Source: Hanleya hanleyi | Taxonomy: Eukaryota; Mollusca; Polyplacophora; Lepidopleurida; Hanleyidae | Assembly: GCA_036873755.1 (NCBI GenBank) | Contig: JAVTVY010036974.1 | Span: 62,001 to 126,000 of the forward strand | DNA: 64,000 nucleotides | Direction: 5' to 3' | Shown here: one piece after another, positions 1 through 11,297 of the stretch | Numbering within the stretch: the first letter of the stretch is position 1 | Layout of the letters: each line of letters opens with the position of its first letter | Notes under the pieces: generated by a model | What the model was told of the DNA's origin: nothing | Seen by the model: only the letters and a program-made list of their open reading frames with translations | Database searches by the model: none | Program-made: the position numbers and the translations under genes

Positions 1-1142
1 GTAGAACATGATGGGAGGGGTTTCGAAAATAAGCGGTGAATTTTTTTTTGAAAAGTCCATATACCGTGTAGATCTGTATATTGACCTATACTAGCTCAGT
101 GGATAGGTCCATACTGAGAAATTTACTCCTGGACATTGCGATAAGGGTTGTGGGATCTTGTTTTTCACGTCTCATCACGTATAACACGATGGGCAAGGTC
201 CCGAAGCTAAGCGGTGAATTTTTTTTAAAAAGTCACTGCGCGCATGCGTAGTGGGTAAATAGTGCGAGTGGACGTTTTGGGATCTAGGTGAGCCCCTAGT
301 GGTCCGATATTGTCGTATGAGGTCTTATTTTGAAGCCCTCTTGAAGGAGCATCCGATCGTCCGTTTTCGTTATTCTGCGCATGCGCAATCTGGTCGTACT
401 ATAGAAAGCAGACATTCTCGGGGTGCGTGGGTGTGTGTTTGGGTCAGAAATGGACCACTATTGGTCCAAATGGGTCGTGGAATGTGTCAAAGTGAAGCTT
501 TTGTGGGATGGAGTCAGAATGGTGTGCTTTTTATTGCAAGTCGCGTCAATCTGCGCATGCGCAGTTGGGTGTAGTAAGTAAAGTGGTCATTTTGGGGGTG
601 CGTGGGGGTGTGTTTGGGGTAGAGAGGGACCATCCTTGGTCCGAATGCGTCGTGTGGGATGTCATTTTGTAGCTATCGGGGTGTAGACCCCGACTTGAGG
701 CATGTGCACGTCATCTGTGACGTCATTGGTGAAGTCATCAGTAGAAGTAGTAGCGAAAGCGGGCATTTTGGGAGTGTGAAAGAAGGTTTTTGTGATAGAG
801 AGGGACCATCCTTGGTCCGAATGCGTCGTGTGGGATGTCATTTTGTAGCTCTCGGTATGTAGACGTCATGTATGTCCGCATCATCTGTGAGGTCATTGGT
901 GACGTCATCAGTAGAAGTATTAGCGAAAGCGGGCATTTTGGGGTGTGTAGGAAAGCGTTTGGGGTAGAGATGGACCATCCCTGATCCGAATGCGTCGTGT
1001 GAGGCGTCATCTTGTATCAACGCCTGCCAACGCCAACCTTAACGCTTCAACGCCCTGGTAAATTAGCCCTGAAGCTCTGATTTTTGAAATTGACACTAAT
1101 TCATCGAAATGCGGTGAAACCGTCAACGCCTGTCGTTACGTC
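1..1142. repeat. Left inverted arm of Polinton-like element A (outer part)
   Basis: This stretch reappears reverse-complemented at about 7005-7990, base 1 pairing with about 7984, so the arm continues beyond the window. It consists of diverged direct sub-repeats around 'gagagggaccatccttggtccgaatgcgtcgtgtg' type segments and holds TGACGTCAT-like and GCGCATGCGCA sites. It is also related to the end of Polinton C (62,842-63,060). Small ORFs here are translations of the repeat, not genes. Confidence 0.8.
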
Positions 1143-1710
1143 TTAATCCTATCCTGCCTGGGCTTTTTGGGACCTGGGGATAGCTCAGTGGATAGGTCTA
1201 ATTATTTTTCTTAACCCTTGAGCTAGGGAGCTGAAACTTACCACACTATATTTTTGGGTCAAGCTCTAACAGAAAATGTAAAAAAAATCCAAGATGGCCG
1301 CTTTGATGACCTCACAGTGACGTTATTTTCAAAAACGGCATTTTTTGGTCGATTTTTCGGTCAGATTTTCAAATTTTTTATTTATGAAATTTCTCCGCAA
1401 AAACAGCTTGATAAATTAGTAAATATTAATGTGATGTGTAAAAAAAGCTTTTGCTCACTTTTCATCGCAGAAAAGCAAAATTTTTGAAGAAATATGACAG
1501 AAACATCACTTTTCTAAGACCCCACATGGTCGCCATCTTGAATTTACCCATGATCCTTCCCTCGGGGGTCATGCAAATAGGCCCCAATATGATAAACTAT
1601 AAAGTCACGAAATTTCAACTCTCTATTTTTTGTCGTTCCGGAGATAGCGCAGAAAGTTTGGCAGGGAGGCGATTTCGACCCCCCCCCCCTTCCAGGCCAG
1701 GTAGGGTTAA
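1143..1710 (+). mobile_element. piggyBac-like TTAA MITE, copy P1
   Basis: Bounded by TTAA on both sides, with diverged inverted ends (TCCTATCCTGCCTGGG at the left; CCAGGCCAGGTAGGG before the right TTAA). It interrupts the left arm of element A and is absent from the right arm, so it inserted after the arms formed. The interior has an 'aagatggccgc' motif, a CRE-like site and a poly-C run. No protein is encoded. Confidence 0.75.
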
Positions 1711-2572
1711 CGCCCATGATGTAGACTGGTGAGAGAACAACAACAACAACAAGGATGACAGGCCAATCATTTTATTATCCCCTACAGTACATCAAACCCA
1801 AGCTGGATGAGCTGCGTTGGGTATGTTTACAATACAAGTAGCCTCTTGTCCAATCAGAGGCCGCCATTTAGCGCTGCGTCAGTCATATTCGTTCTTGCCG
1901 GTTAGATTAATTCTCGGCTGCTCTTGTCCAATCAGAAGTCCCCATATCAGAAAGTTTCATCTTCGGCCATGTTCGCTCTGATCCGTTTGTTCTAATCGTC
2001 GTCGGGCAGGCCAGGTTACCGTTGAGGCAACATATCCTCAAATAGTTGTTTGCGCATTCTGAGTATCCATCAGTGCATGGGTGAATACATTCATCCGATG
2101 GGGTGGTCGGTCCACTTGGTCCAGCACGGTCTCTAGCGATGTCCTATCCGTGATGGTAAACGGTTGGTCAAATATCCGGATGTTACTGCTCGGGTAAAAG
2201 TATCGGACTTGGTCTGTCTCCTAATGCTGCAGCACATAACCAAACGCCAGATTCAGCTTGAAGGCCGTAGTTTGATCGTTGAAGATGGCTCCCACGTACT
2301 TGAAGAGCCGAGACAGGGCCTCTAACCGGAAATTGTAGATGTCTAGTAGCAGCCGATGACGGTGAAAACATCGTCGGATCATGAGCCAATGGTAGACGTC
2401 ACTTAATGGATGGGCGTCCGGTAAGAGTTCACTGGGGGCATCCACTGGATCTTCCTGGAAATGCTCGATGACGTCAGGCGTATGTGGAACGGTATCACCG
2501 GTGTCCGGCTGGATATCTAGGCCCTCTTCGACTGTAGATACAAGCAAACTGGACATGGGCTCGGTGCTCGGC
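1711..2572. repeat. Left inverted arm of element A (inner part)
   Basis: Reverse complement of about 6205-7010. Contains the 3' half of the left zinc-finger gene copy and its 3' flank, with a minus-strand AATAAA at 1776-1771. The right arm has the matching signal at 6995-7000. Confidence 0.8.
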
Positions 2573-2907
2573 AAGTGTTGGGTGGATTGTGTCTCCGTAC
2601 GTTTCATCTACCTGGGATCCTCTTCAGCTGACCTTCCTTGGCTCCCATACCGTGGTGACGGACCATGAATCAAACGCTGATGCCGTCTTAAGTGATTGAG
2701 CCGTTTGAAGAGTTGACCACATTCATTACGTTGTTCCATCGCGCCCTCGTGGAGTGAGCGTTCGTGGCGCCGTAAAGCATTTTCCCGATGAAATGATCGT
2801 GCGCAGGTTATACAAGTATACCGTGCGCCCTTGTGGATGGAGGACTCGTGCCGTCGCAAATCTTCAGGGCGACTAAATGGCTTCAGGCAGGTCGAACAAG
2901 AGAACAT
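2080..2907 (-). pseudogene. C2H2 zinc-finger protein with conserved C-terminal domain, left copy (broken)
   Basis: The start at 2907 opens with three C2H2 fingers: FSCSTCLKPFSRPEDLRRH..., YTCITCARSFHRENALRRH... and a third (ECGQLFKRLNHLRRH) whose first cysteine appears replaced. The finger ORF stops near 2608. A second ORF (2607-2221) continues with an acidic linker and a conserved tail containing AIFNDQTTAFKLNLAFGY. The tail runs on after a stop near 2221, and the last ~100 bp seen in the right copy are deleted near 2110. I recall proteins of this layout as common in invertebrate genomes and associated with Polinton-type elements; the exact role is unknown, with DNA binding by the fingers likely. 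A TATA box lies 47 bases upstream of the ATG. Inactive as read. Confidence 0.7.
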
Positions 2908-2930
2908 GTCGGCTGCGTATCAGAAAATGC

Positions 2931-2960
2931 TGAACATCCCCACCTACCGCCTCTTTTATA
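2931..2960 (-). promoter_or_regulatory. TATA-initiator core promoter of the zinc-finger gene
   Basis: On the minus strand TATAAAAG starts at 2960, and a TTCAG initiator-like motif has its A at 2931, 30 bases in. The ATG at 2907 follows 24 bases later. Spacing matches the Polinton B promoters. Confidence 0.6.
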
Positions 2961-3057
2961 AGCCCTCAGTCCTCAAGAACGCTCGTACGTTGTTCTTCCA
3001 ACAATCAGCGCATCGCTGCCCTGTACACTCGGGTGCGCACTTGTGACATGTCTAGCA

Positions 3058-3552
3058 TTGCGTTATACAATATATGTCCTGTATTATACCATATTTGCCC
3101 TCTATTATACCATATCTGTGCTGTATTATACCATATCTGCGTTGTATTATAAAACATCTGTCCTGTATTATACCATATCTTTGTTGCATTATACAATATA
3201 TGCCTGTATTATACAATATCTGTCCAGTATTATACAATATCTGTCCTGTATTATTCAATATCTGTCCTGTATTATACAATATTTGTCCTGTATTATACAA
3301 TATATGTCCTGTATTATACCATATCTGTGTTGTATTATAACATATCTGTGATATATTATACAATATCTGTCCTGTATTATACAATATCTGTCCAGTATTA
3401 TACAATATCTGTCCAGTATTATACCTTATCTGTCCTGTATTATTCCATATCTGTCTAGTATTATACAATATCTGTCCTGTATTATACCATATCTGTCATG
3501 CATTTTACCACATCTGTCCTGTATTATACCATATTTGTCCTGTATTATACAA
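3058..3552. repeat. AT-rich 21-bp minisatellite
   Basis: About 23 tandem copies of a unit like CTGTCCTGTATTATACAATAT with point variation. Because 21 is a multiple of 3, both strands stay open and give long repetitive ORFs (YNTGQI and CIIQYLS repeats). I treat these as repeat translations, not genes. Confidence 0.95.
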
Positions 3553-3837
3553 TTACAAGCGTCTGGTCCGTCATTCATAATTCAGCCGTCGTCCATTAGA
3601 GAATATCCTCGTCCATAATCCAAAGATATATTCCATATTCCATATAAGAGTATTAGCACCAAATTCGAAAAGACAATCGCAGTATACATAAACATAGGCT
3701 TGTTTCCAGCAAGAGAGAAGCGGTCAACAGTTTTCAATGATGCCGGCAAGACATCATGATGTTCCAAAAAAATCAAATCCGTATCGCTGATCAGTATTCT
3801 TAATCTATAATATTCGTTGTAAATCGTCATCTAAAGA
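3553..3837. other. Unassigned stretch between minisatellite and Penelope-like element
   Basis: No gene recognised. A short minus-strand ORF (3830-3582) has a possible hydrophobic segment but no family resemblance that I can see. It may be flanking or 3'-terminal sequence of the neighbouring retroelement. Confidence 0.4.
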
Positions 3838-4002
3838 ATGATGTATCCCAGTCACGCTTTGATTGTGGCTGTTCATATGAGTACCATGAGGATCTTGAAG
3901 TACATGGGTTCCGACGGTCCCTAGCCCCGGGTTAAGCGGAATTAGACACAAGTTACGAAACGTAACGCCATAGATCTTGCACGCTACGCTGGTATTTTGC
4001 TA

Positions 4003-5886
4003 TCAGCATGCGATATGTACGTCAACTTTGAGAAAGTTTGAGTGGAGGCGCTTGGTGGTGTAGCCCTGTTTTATAATTTTCTGCAACAATGTTTTGTGAC
4101 GTTGATTAAAATCGTCACATTTAACACAGGATCTAGCAAATGCCACTAGGCGTGATATGTATACGCCAAATGCAGATCCCACTGGAATATTACTGTCCAG
4201 AAAGGGATAGTTTTCGATGTCGAAATTGTAATCATCTCTTTTGTCGACGAGAGAGAAGGGCCGCTTCATTTTTATAGAGATATAGGTCTATATATGATGT
4301 GCCTGTATGGTTATCTGTAGTTTCCTTCAAATCCAGTGAAGGTGGATATATATCCTTCACTGCGTCTTTTATATAGCGATTATCCACAGCGAGAAGATCG
4401 TCTATATAGCGTTTGGTGAATGATAAGGAACGGGCTTTGAATGGATCGGTTTTTGAAAGCGCCTGCATATAGTCATATTCATAAGAGAACAGATATAGGT
4501 CAGCCAATAGAGGTGCACAATTAGTACCCATTGGAATACCAATATGCTGTTGATATATTGTGTTGCCAAATTTCACATAGATATTTTTAATGAGAAATTC
4601 AAGCAACTCTATAAACAAAGAAACATCCCATGAATGATATCTCTTGTATGTAGTAGAGCTAAAGAATGCTTTATGGCTTCCGACATTAATATATCCAGGA
4701 TCAGTTTTTTTGAACGCAGATACTATTAATGAACTTAGACGGTCAATAAGGTCCTGATGAGGGATTGCAGTATAGAGAGTCGAGAAATCCCATGTGGATA
4801 CATGTCTATACGGTATGTGACCTTTAGCATCAAGTTCTTCCGTAAGACGGTTTCAGTTTTTTCAAAATCCACATACATTTAACGCCCGAGTTTTTAGAAA
4901 TAGTGGCGCAATACCTTTCCCAAAATGCTTTTACCTCCTGAAGGGTCCTCGTCAACAGGGTTGAAAGAAGCTTGGTGGTGCAGCTTCTAGAACCAGCTAT
5001 GAATCTAGCTTTGTATGGTTATTTATGCATTTTGGGAGTCCAGTATACTTTTGGTATATCGTTATGTTTGGTTGGAAGACAAATACCTCTTTCCTTGAGA
5101 AACGTTTTGTGATTGTTAAATAAATCTTCCAGAGTAAATGCAGTTTGAGAGTAAGTAGATGTATTTGATGACGATATGTTTACACTCAATTCTTCAACCA
5201 GCACCTGGTAATAGTAATATTTACATATGAATATTATATTATTTGGAGCTTTGTCTGCTGGGACTATGACGAATTTACTCTGGAGATTTGCTAGAATTGC
5301 TTGCGAATTGGGTCTTCTCAGTATTTGTTTTGCTTGGGGAAGGGTACTTCTGTCAATATGGCGGATTGTTTCAACGACCTTGTTCTTGGTGAGGTCCAGC
5401 CAATCAGCGAGTACTGTAGGTTCAACTTTTTCTCGCTTAGACCAATCAATAACGTACTGTTCCAAAGCAGATAGGACTATATTCTGGTCAGCCTTCAGAT
5501 TTATTTTTCTCGGCTCTCTATATTTAGGTCCCTTCTGTGAACTTAAAATAGTTTGGTACAGTATAACGTACCTCTGGATCATTCAGGATTCGAGGTAAAT
5601 TAATAATGTCCAGTCCTTTATCTAAGTAGTCGAGTTTCAAGAAAAACAGATCTTGAGATGTTTCGATTATGTTCACTGAATGATACAGCCGAAAATACGC
5701 TATATCTTGACATACTTTAGTGATTTGGGGTGGTATAATATTTCCTAAAGACGCAGATTGTTGTATATCTCTGGCTATATGATTTAAAGCTTTCAGAGGT
5801 AACGCATACAGAACTGTACGTAAGCTATGTGTAAGTAATTTAAAGTGATATGATCGAGAATCATCGCACTTTTGAACTTTCTCCAA
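4003..5886 (-). pseudogene. Penelope-like reverse transcriptase (broken)
   Basis: The frames together give a reverse transcriptase. The N-terminal region contains KFVIVPADKAPNNIIF and PKVYWTPKMHK, followed directly by an in-frame TAA. Motif A is DFSTLYTAIPH (about 4790), then QHIGIPMGTNCAPLLADLYL (about 4540), then the catalytic YIDD box in RYIDDLLAV (about 4400). A conserved C-terminal part follows (FDIENYPFLDSN, FARSCVKCDDFNQRH). Frame changes lie near 5550, 4850-4620 and 4250. The catalytic aspartates remain visible, so decay is moderate. The family copies RNA by target-primed synthesis in the nucleus. Confidence 0.8.
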
Positions 5887-6126
5887 CCATGGTGTCTCCG
5901 TTGATGGGGTTTAAATAGCTGGGTAATATTGGATATATTTGAACGGCGGTTTGTAACATTGCCGAATCCACTGACATTATCATTTAAACCATACGGAAAC
6001 ACTGACCCAAGTTCTAGCATCCAGAATAGTTCCCGCTCTCGGATTTTTCTCTCAAATCCAAAGGCGGAATCCTTGGTAGATGGATAGACGACGTCTATGA
6101 TCTGAATACTAAAGTTGTCACAGCCA
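5793..6126 (-). pseudogene. GIY-YIG endonuclease-like C-terminal region and linker (truncated)
   Basis: Minus-strand residues include GKHFSGPDHGCDNFSIQIID, then a charged ERKIRERELFWMLELGSVFP stretch and YGLNDNVSGFGN. This resembles the C-terminal half of the GIY-YIG domains seen in retroelements: a conserved glutamate in a basic helix followed by 'PYGLN'. The N-terminal half with the GIY and YIG motifs is missing because the element is cut at about 6200. A basic linker (FKPHQRRHHGWRK) follows, then the RT region after a frame change. An alternative would be an unrelated domain, but the position before an RT supports the call. Confidence 0.6.
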
Positions 6127-6200
6127 TGATCGGGTCCAGAAAAATGCTTACCTATAAGCAACTGCTTTTTCCTAACGGATTTTCTGTGACCATTCACCCT

Positions 6201-7990
6201 ACCCATGTCTAGTTTGCTTGTGTCTACAGTCGAGGAGGGCCTAGATATCCAGCCGGATACCGGTGATACTGTTTCACATACGCCTGACGACATCGAGCAT
6301 TTCCAGGAAGATCCAGTGCATGCCCCCAGTGAATTCTTACCGGACGCCCATCCATTAAGTGACATTTACAGGGACCATTGTTTCATGAAGCCATCTTCCA
6401 CGATCAAACTGCGCCCTTCAAGTTGAATCTGGCGTTTGGTTATCTGCTGCAGCATAAGGAGACAGACCAAGTCCGATACTTTTACCCGAGCAGTAACATC
6501 CGGGTATTTGACCTACCGTTTACCATCACGGATAGGGCATCGCTAGAGACCGTGCTGGACCAAGTGGACCAATTGGATGTGTGGAATGGGCATAACAACA
6601 ACGTCCCAACACCCAATGGGTCGTAGAGAGGGTGAACAATGTCACGTTTTTCGTTACCAAGCTGACCGAACACCCCATCGGATGAATGTATTCACCCATG
6701 CACTGATAGATACTCAGAATGCGCAAACAACTATATGAGGATATGTTGCCTCAACGATATCCTGGCCTGCCCGACGACGATTAGAACAAACGGATCAGAG
6801 CGAACATGGCCGAAGATGGAACTTTCTGAAATGGCGACTTCAGATTGGACAAGCCGAGAATAAATCTAACGGGCAAGAAAGAATATGACAGATGCAGCGC
6901 CAAATGGCGGCCTCTGATTGGACAAGAGGCTACTTGTATTGTACACATACCCAACGCAGCTCCCCCAGCTTGGGTTTGATGTACTGGAGGCGATAATAAA
7001 ATGATTGACAGGCGTTGACGGGCGTCACCGCATTTCGATGAATTAGTGTCAATTTCATAGACTATCTTGAAAAAAGAGCTTCAGGGCTAATTCACCAGGG
7101 CGTTGAAGCGTTAAGCTTGGCGTTGGCAGGCGTTGATACAAGGTGACGCCTCACACGACGCATTCGGACCACGGATGGTCCATCTCTACCCCAAACGCTT
7201 TCCTACACACCCCAAAATGTCTGCTTTCACTAATACTTCTACTGATGACATCACCAATGACGTCACAGATCACATGGACATGCCTCAAATGGTGGTCTAC
7301 ATACCGGAAGCTACAAAATGACACCCCACACGACGCATTCGGACCAAGGATGGTCCTTCTCTACCCCAAACACCACGCACCCCCAAAATGACCACTTTAC
7401 TTACTACATCCAACTGCGCATGCGCAGATTGACGCGACTTGCAATAAAAACACGCCATTCTGACTCTACCCCACAAATGCTTCACTTTGACACCTCCCAC
7501 GATCCATTTGGACCAGTAGTGGTCCATCTCTACCCCAAACACACCCCCGCGCACCCCCAGAATGTCTGCTTTCTATATTCCGACCAGACTGCGCATGCGC
7601 AGAATAAAGAAAACGGACGATACATTAGTCCAGTCGGATGCTCCTCCACGAGATCTTGAAAATAAGACCTCATACGACACCATCGGACCACTAGGGGCTC
7701 ACCTAGACCACAAACGTCCACCCAGCACTATTTGCCCACTACGCATGCGCGCAGTAACTTTTTCAAAAAAAATCACCGTTAGCTTCGGGACCCCGCCCAT
7801 CGTGTTCTACCTGGTGAGACGTGAAAAACAAGATCCCACAACCTATATCGCAATGTCCAGGAGTAAATTTCCCAGTATGGACCTATCCACTGAGCCAGTA
7901 TGGGCCAATATACAGACCTACCCGGTACCTCGACCTTTCGAAAAATTTCACCGCTCAGCTCCGAGACCATTCCCATCGTGTTTTACGTGG
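6201..7990. repeat. Right inverted arm of element A
   Basis: Reverse complement of 1-1142 plus 1711-2572, without the P1 MITE. Contains the right copy of the zinc-finger gene tail (6205-6687), its AATAAA (6995-7000), and the sub-repeated region with CRE-like and GCGCATGCGCAG sites. Small ORFs at 7133-8000 are repeat translations. Confidence 0.8.
6205..6687 (+). pseudogene. Zinc-finger gene tail, right copy (fingers missing, frameshifted)
   Basis: Begins at the arm boundary with MSSLLVSTVEEGLDIQPDTG, matching the left copy from the same residue, so the finger domain is absent. A frame change near 6390 leads into AFKLNLAFGYLLQHKETDQ and PSSNIRVFDLPFTITDRASL. A second near 6600 leads into the terminal segment QWVVERVNNVTFFVTKLTEH, ending at a TGA near 6685. 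This end is deleted in the left copy, so the two inverted copies carry different lesions. Confidence 0.65.
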
Positions 7991-8640
7991 TGAGACGAAG
8001 AAAACAAGACCCCACAACCCACAATAAAATCCACAAAAAATGACCACCCCTATACCCCATACAGGCATTTTCCAGTATAGATGCAAATGTTCGAATCATT
8101 CTCCTATTGTTGAGGTAAAGTCCGTGTTCCGCATTTTATATTTTCGGAGTCCTCATTTTACATACACCCATCCATGACTTGATAGGCAGGCCCGATAAGC
8201 CGGCGACCGATATTAGCCCTTTTGGACCTGGTTGATAGGAGTTTTCCCCTATTTTAGGGGTAAAGTCCATGTTCCGCTTTTTATATTTTCGGGACACATC
8301 CTCAATTTACAAGCTACCACCAATGAGTTGTTCGCCCTGGACGAGCGCTTCACTTTGACACCTCACCCGACCCAAACGGTCCACTATGGGCCCCTGTCGC
8401 CCCCAAAATGTCCCGAAGATTGGCGAAGATCGCCGGAGAATTTCCCCCGGCTCTCCGCGTCTCTGGGACTACTTTCTAACCGCGGAGGCTTTTTCCCGCG
8501 ACCGCATCATCGCCAGACCGCATCGCCGCGGAGGAATACGTGACCGGAAGTCCCGGAACTATAGTGACCTTGACCTCTTGATCACGTGATCTTCCCGTGA
8601 CCTCCCCAAAAATGACGAAAGTAGGTCAAGTTGATTTTAT
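7991..8640. repeat. Outer right terminal region of element A, related to Polinton B ends
   Basis: Holds segments also found in Polinton B's terminal repeats: 'taaagtcc(a/g)tgttccgc' followed by a 'tttttatattttcggga' tail, 'ccgatattagccc', and a 'gaccgcatcatcgccagacc' block. A TCACGTGA site lies at about 8582. No gene seen. Confidence 0.6.
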
Positions 8641-8679
8641 CCGCCCTTTACATACTACTTATGACTTCACGTTGTGCGC

Positions 8680-9160
8680 GTTTAGGCGCAGCCTCTATAC
8701 ACAATTAGGCGCAACGCATAATTAGGCGCAAAATTATTTCCAGGAATAAGCGCGTTTCCACGATTAGACGCATATTTCTCACACGATTAGGCGCATTTCC
8801 ACAATTAGGAGCAAATCTCCTACACGAATAGACACAGTTCCACAACTAGGAGCATTTTTCTACGCGATTAGGCGCAACGCAGAATTAGGCGCAAGATGGT
8901 TCAAATGATTAGGAGCAGTTACATGATTAGGCGCAGCCTCCTTACACGATTAGGCGCATTTACACATATAGGCGCAAATTCCGTACACGATTAGGTGCCG
9001 TTCCACAATTAAGCGCAAATTTCGTACACGATTATGCGCAGTTCCACCATTAAGCGCAAATTTCCTACACGGTTAGGAGCAACACGTTATTAGGCGCAAT
9101 TTTTTTACACGATTTGGCGCTGACACGATTAGGCGCAAATACACGATTAGGCCCCCAACA
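8680..9160. repeat. Short tandem array with core ATTAGGCGCA
   Basis: About 20 imperfect copies of an 18-25 bp unit of the type 'cacgattaggcgcaaattcc', with variable spacing. Not CRISPR: the variable parts are mutated repeat, not unique spacers. No coding potential. Confidence 0.9.
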
Positions 9161-9217
9161 ACCCCTCCCATCGTGTTCTACGCGGTGAGACGATACAAAC
9201 AAGACCAAACAACGCAC

Positions 9218-9715
9218 TGCGCCGCAAGGTCAATAGGGCTCGAAATGCGTTTTTATACTACTAAATTTGAGTAATATACTGTTACTATACTATTCTCTGC
9301 GCATTGGGTCAATAGGGCTCGAAATACACTTTTATACTACTAAATGTGAGTGAATATACTGTAACTATACTACCCTCTGCGCATTGCGCCGCAAGGTCAC
9401 TAGGGTTCGAAATGCGCTTTTATACTACTAAATGTGAGTCAATATACTGTTTCTAAACTATCCTCTGTGCATTGCGCCGCAAGGTCAATAGGGCTCGAAA
9501 TGCGCTTTTATACTAATAAATGTGAGTCAATATACTGTTACTATACTATCCTCTGCGCATTGCGCCGCAAGGTCAATAGGGCTCGAAATGCGCTTTTATA
9601 CTAATAAATGTGAGCCAATATACTGTTAATATACTATCCTGTGTGCATTGCGCCGCAAGGTCAATAGGGTTCGAAATGCGCTTTTATACAACTAAATGTG
9701 AGTCAATATGCTGTG
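9218..9715. repeat. Tandem array of ~86-bp units
   Basis: About 5.8 copies of a unit starting CGCATTGCGCCGCAAGGTCA and ending near 'actatcctctg'. Units begin near 9218, 9300, 9382, 9471, 9557 and 9645. The second unit has lost the GCCGCAAGG part. No gene. Confidence 0.9.
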
Positions 9716-10990
9716 ACGTGACACTTGCGCAGAACACCTGCGCACACAGATGGATGAGATGAGAGGATACAGGTCAGTACATGTTCAAGTGCACTCATTG
9801 ACTCTCATTGACCTTTAGTGTCGCATCATACAGACTCCTGCTGTTAAACAAGGTAACAAGGACCCGGATGAATGGAAAAATCCCAGATACAGTACATGCA
9901 TTCCATCACTGTAACACATGGAAAAACACCGAAGGACCGGGATGGACAAGTGCCCGGCGGTAAAACAAGGTCACAAGGACCCCGATGAATGGAAAAACCC
10001 CAGATACAGTACATGCATTCAATCACTGTAACACATGGAAAAACACCGAAGGACCCGGATGGACAAATCCCCGGCTGTAAAACAAGGTCACAAGGACCCG
10101 GCTGAATGGTGAAACCCCAGATACAAGTCAGTACATGCATTCAATCAAAGACGCGGATGTCTAACCCGGATATAGGTCAGCCAACACATGATGAATGGGA
10201 AAACCCCACATACAAGTCAGTACATGAATTCCTATCATTCGATACCAGAACTAGGTCAGACATACCCAGGTCACGCCCGATTCTCGCCTACCGGAAGTGA
10301 CGTCATACACCTGCGCACAAGTCCCAATGGAAAAACCCCGATGGAATGAGAGCATACAGCACATGCATTCTTATCATTCAAATGACCTTGAACTCTAGTG
10401 ATCACGTGACCGCTACGTGACCTCCACACGAAAGAGTTATAAGAGTTATATATACTAGAAAAAACCCAGATACAGTACATGCATTCAATCACTGTACCAC
10501 ATGGAAAAACACCGAAGGACCCGGATGGACAAGTCCCCGGGTGTAAAACAAGGTCACAAGCACCCGGATGAATGGAAAAACCCCAGATACAGGACATACA
10601 TTCAATCACTGTTCTCGAACCAATCGGTCCACTACGGACCCCTCTCGCCCCTGAAGATTGCCGGAGAATTTCCCCCGGCTCCCCGCGTATTTGGGACTAC
10701 TTTCTGTCCGCGGAAGCAGACCGCATCATCGCCAGACCGCATCACCGCGGAGGAATACATGCCCCATGCACTTGACCGCCACGTGACCTCCACATGACCT
10801 CCCCAATATGCAAATTATTGAGACGGCGTTACAAAAGTGATGTAGCATGGGATAGATCTCTCATGTTAAATAATACACTATTGTTGGCGGCGATTTCTGC
10901 GCATGCGTACGGCGAATCCGAGACCTTTAAATCAGTACTATATAGTACTTCCCTCACTCCTTCCACGCTCTCACTCTCACGGCTCTCACT
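9716..10990. repeat. Polinton-like terminal region with ~117-bp tandem units
   Basis: Units with 'gtaaaacaaggtcacaagga' and 'tggaaaaaccccagatacag' start near 9842, 9959 and 10,076 and recur near 10,440-10,600. The text parallels Polinton B's ends ('tggaaaaaccccagaaccaa', 'gtgacgtcatacacctgcgc', 'cgcggaggaat'). It is probably the outermost right end of element A or a neighbouring Polinton fragment. I could not fix an exact end. Confidence 0.6.
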
Positions 10991-11297
10991 CCCCCACCCT
11001 TAATTTTAACATTATTTAAATCACTTTTCCCAACACAAATATGTTTATTGAACGCAATGAATAGGTTGTTAAACTAAGGTACAATCACAAAACATGTATT
11101 TTGCGTTGATACGAGCTTCTCATGAAATTAGGGGGGTTCATTACATTGAGGTTAGTTATATATAATTCTGTCATGGCCTTATCATATCAAAAACTAAAAT
11201 AAGTAAAAAGTAGCCTAAAGAGAAATTGTAGCGTGATTGCTGGTGTCGTGACTGGTGTGGGCACTGAATTTCAGTAGACTGGTGATGCTGCTGTTTT
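10991..11297. other. No feature recognised
   Basis: AT-rich intergenic sequence between the Polinton-like region and the GTCGAC foldback. No convincing ORF. Confidence 0.5.

Larger units (their letters stand above)
3838..6200 (-). mobile_element. 5'-truncated Penelope-like retroelement, upstream GIY-YIG-like region plus RT
   Basis: On the minus strand the order is GIY-YIG-endonuclease-like tail (about 6126-5950), linker, reverse transcriptase (about 5886-4003), then a 3' segment (about 3980-3840). Endonuclease before RT is the permuted arrangement described for the Naiad/Chlamys group of Penelope-like elements; I assign that group only tentatively. The 5' edge coincides with the end of the right inverted arm of element A, at about 6200. 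The 3' segment is shared with a separate fragment at 15,700-15,860. Stops and frameshifts show the copy is dead. Confidence 0.7.

Noticed and set aside
3043..3468. Long repetitive ORFs on both strands (YNTGQI and CIIQYLS repeats)
   Set aside because: Translation of a 21-bp minisatellite whose unit length keeps frames open; no start context or family.
8680..9160. CRISPR-like array
   Set aside because: Irregular spacing, mutated rather than unique spacers, no cas genes, eukaryotic context.
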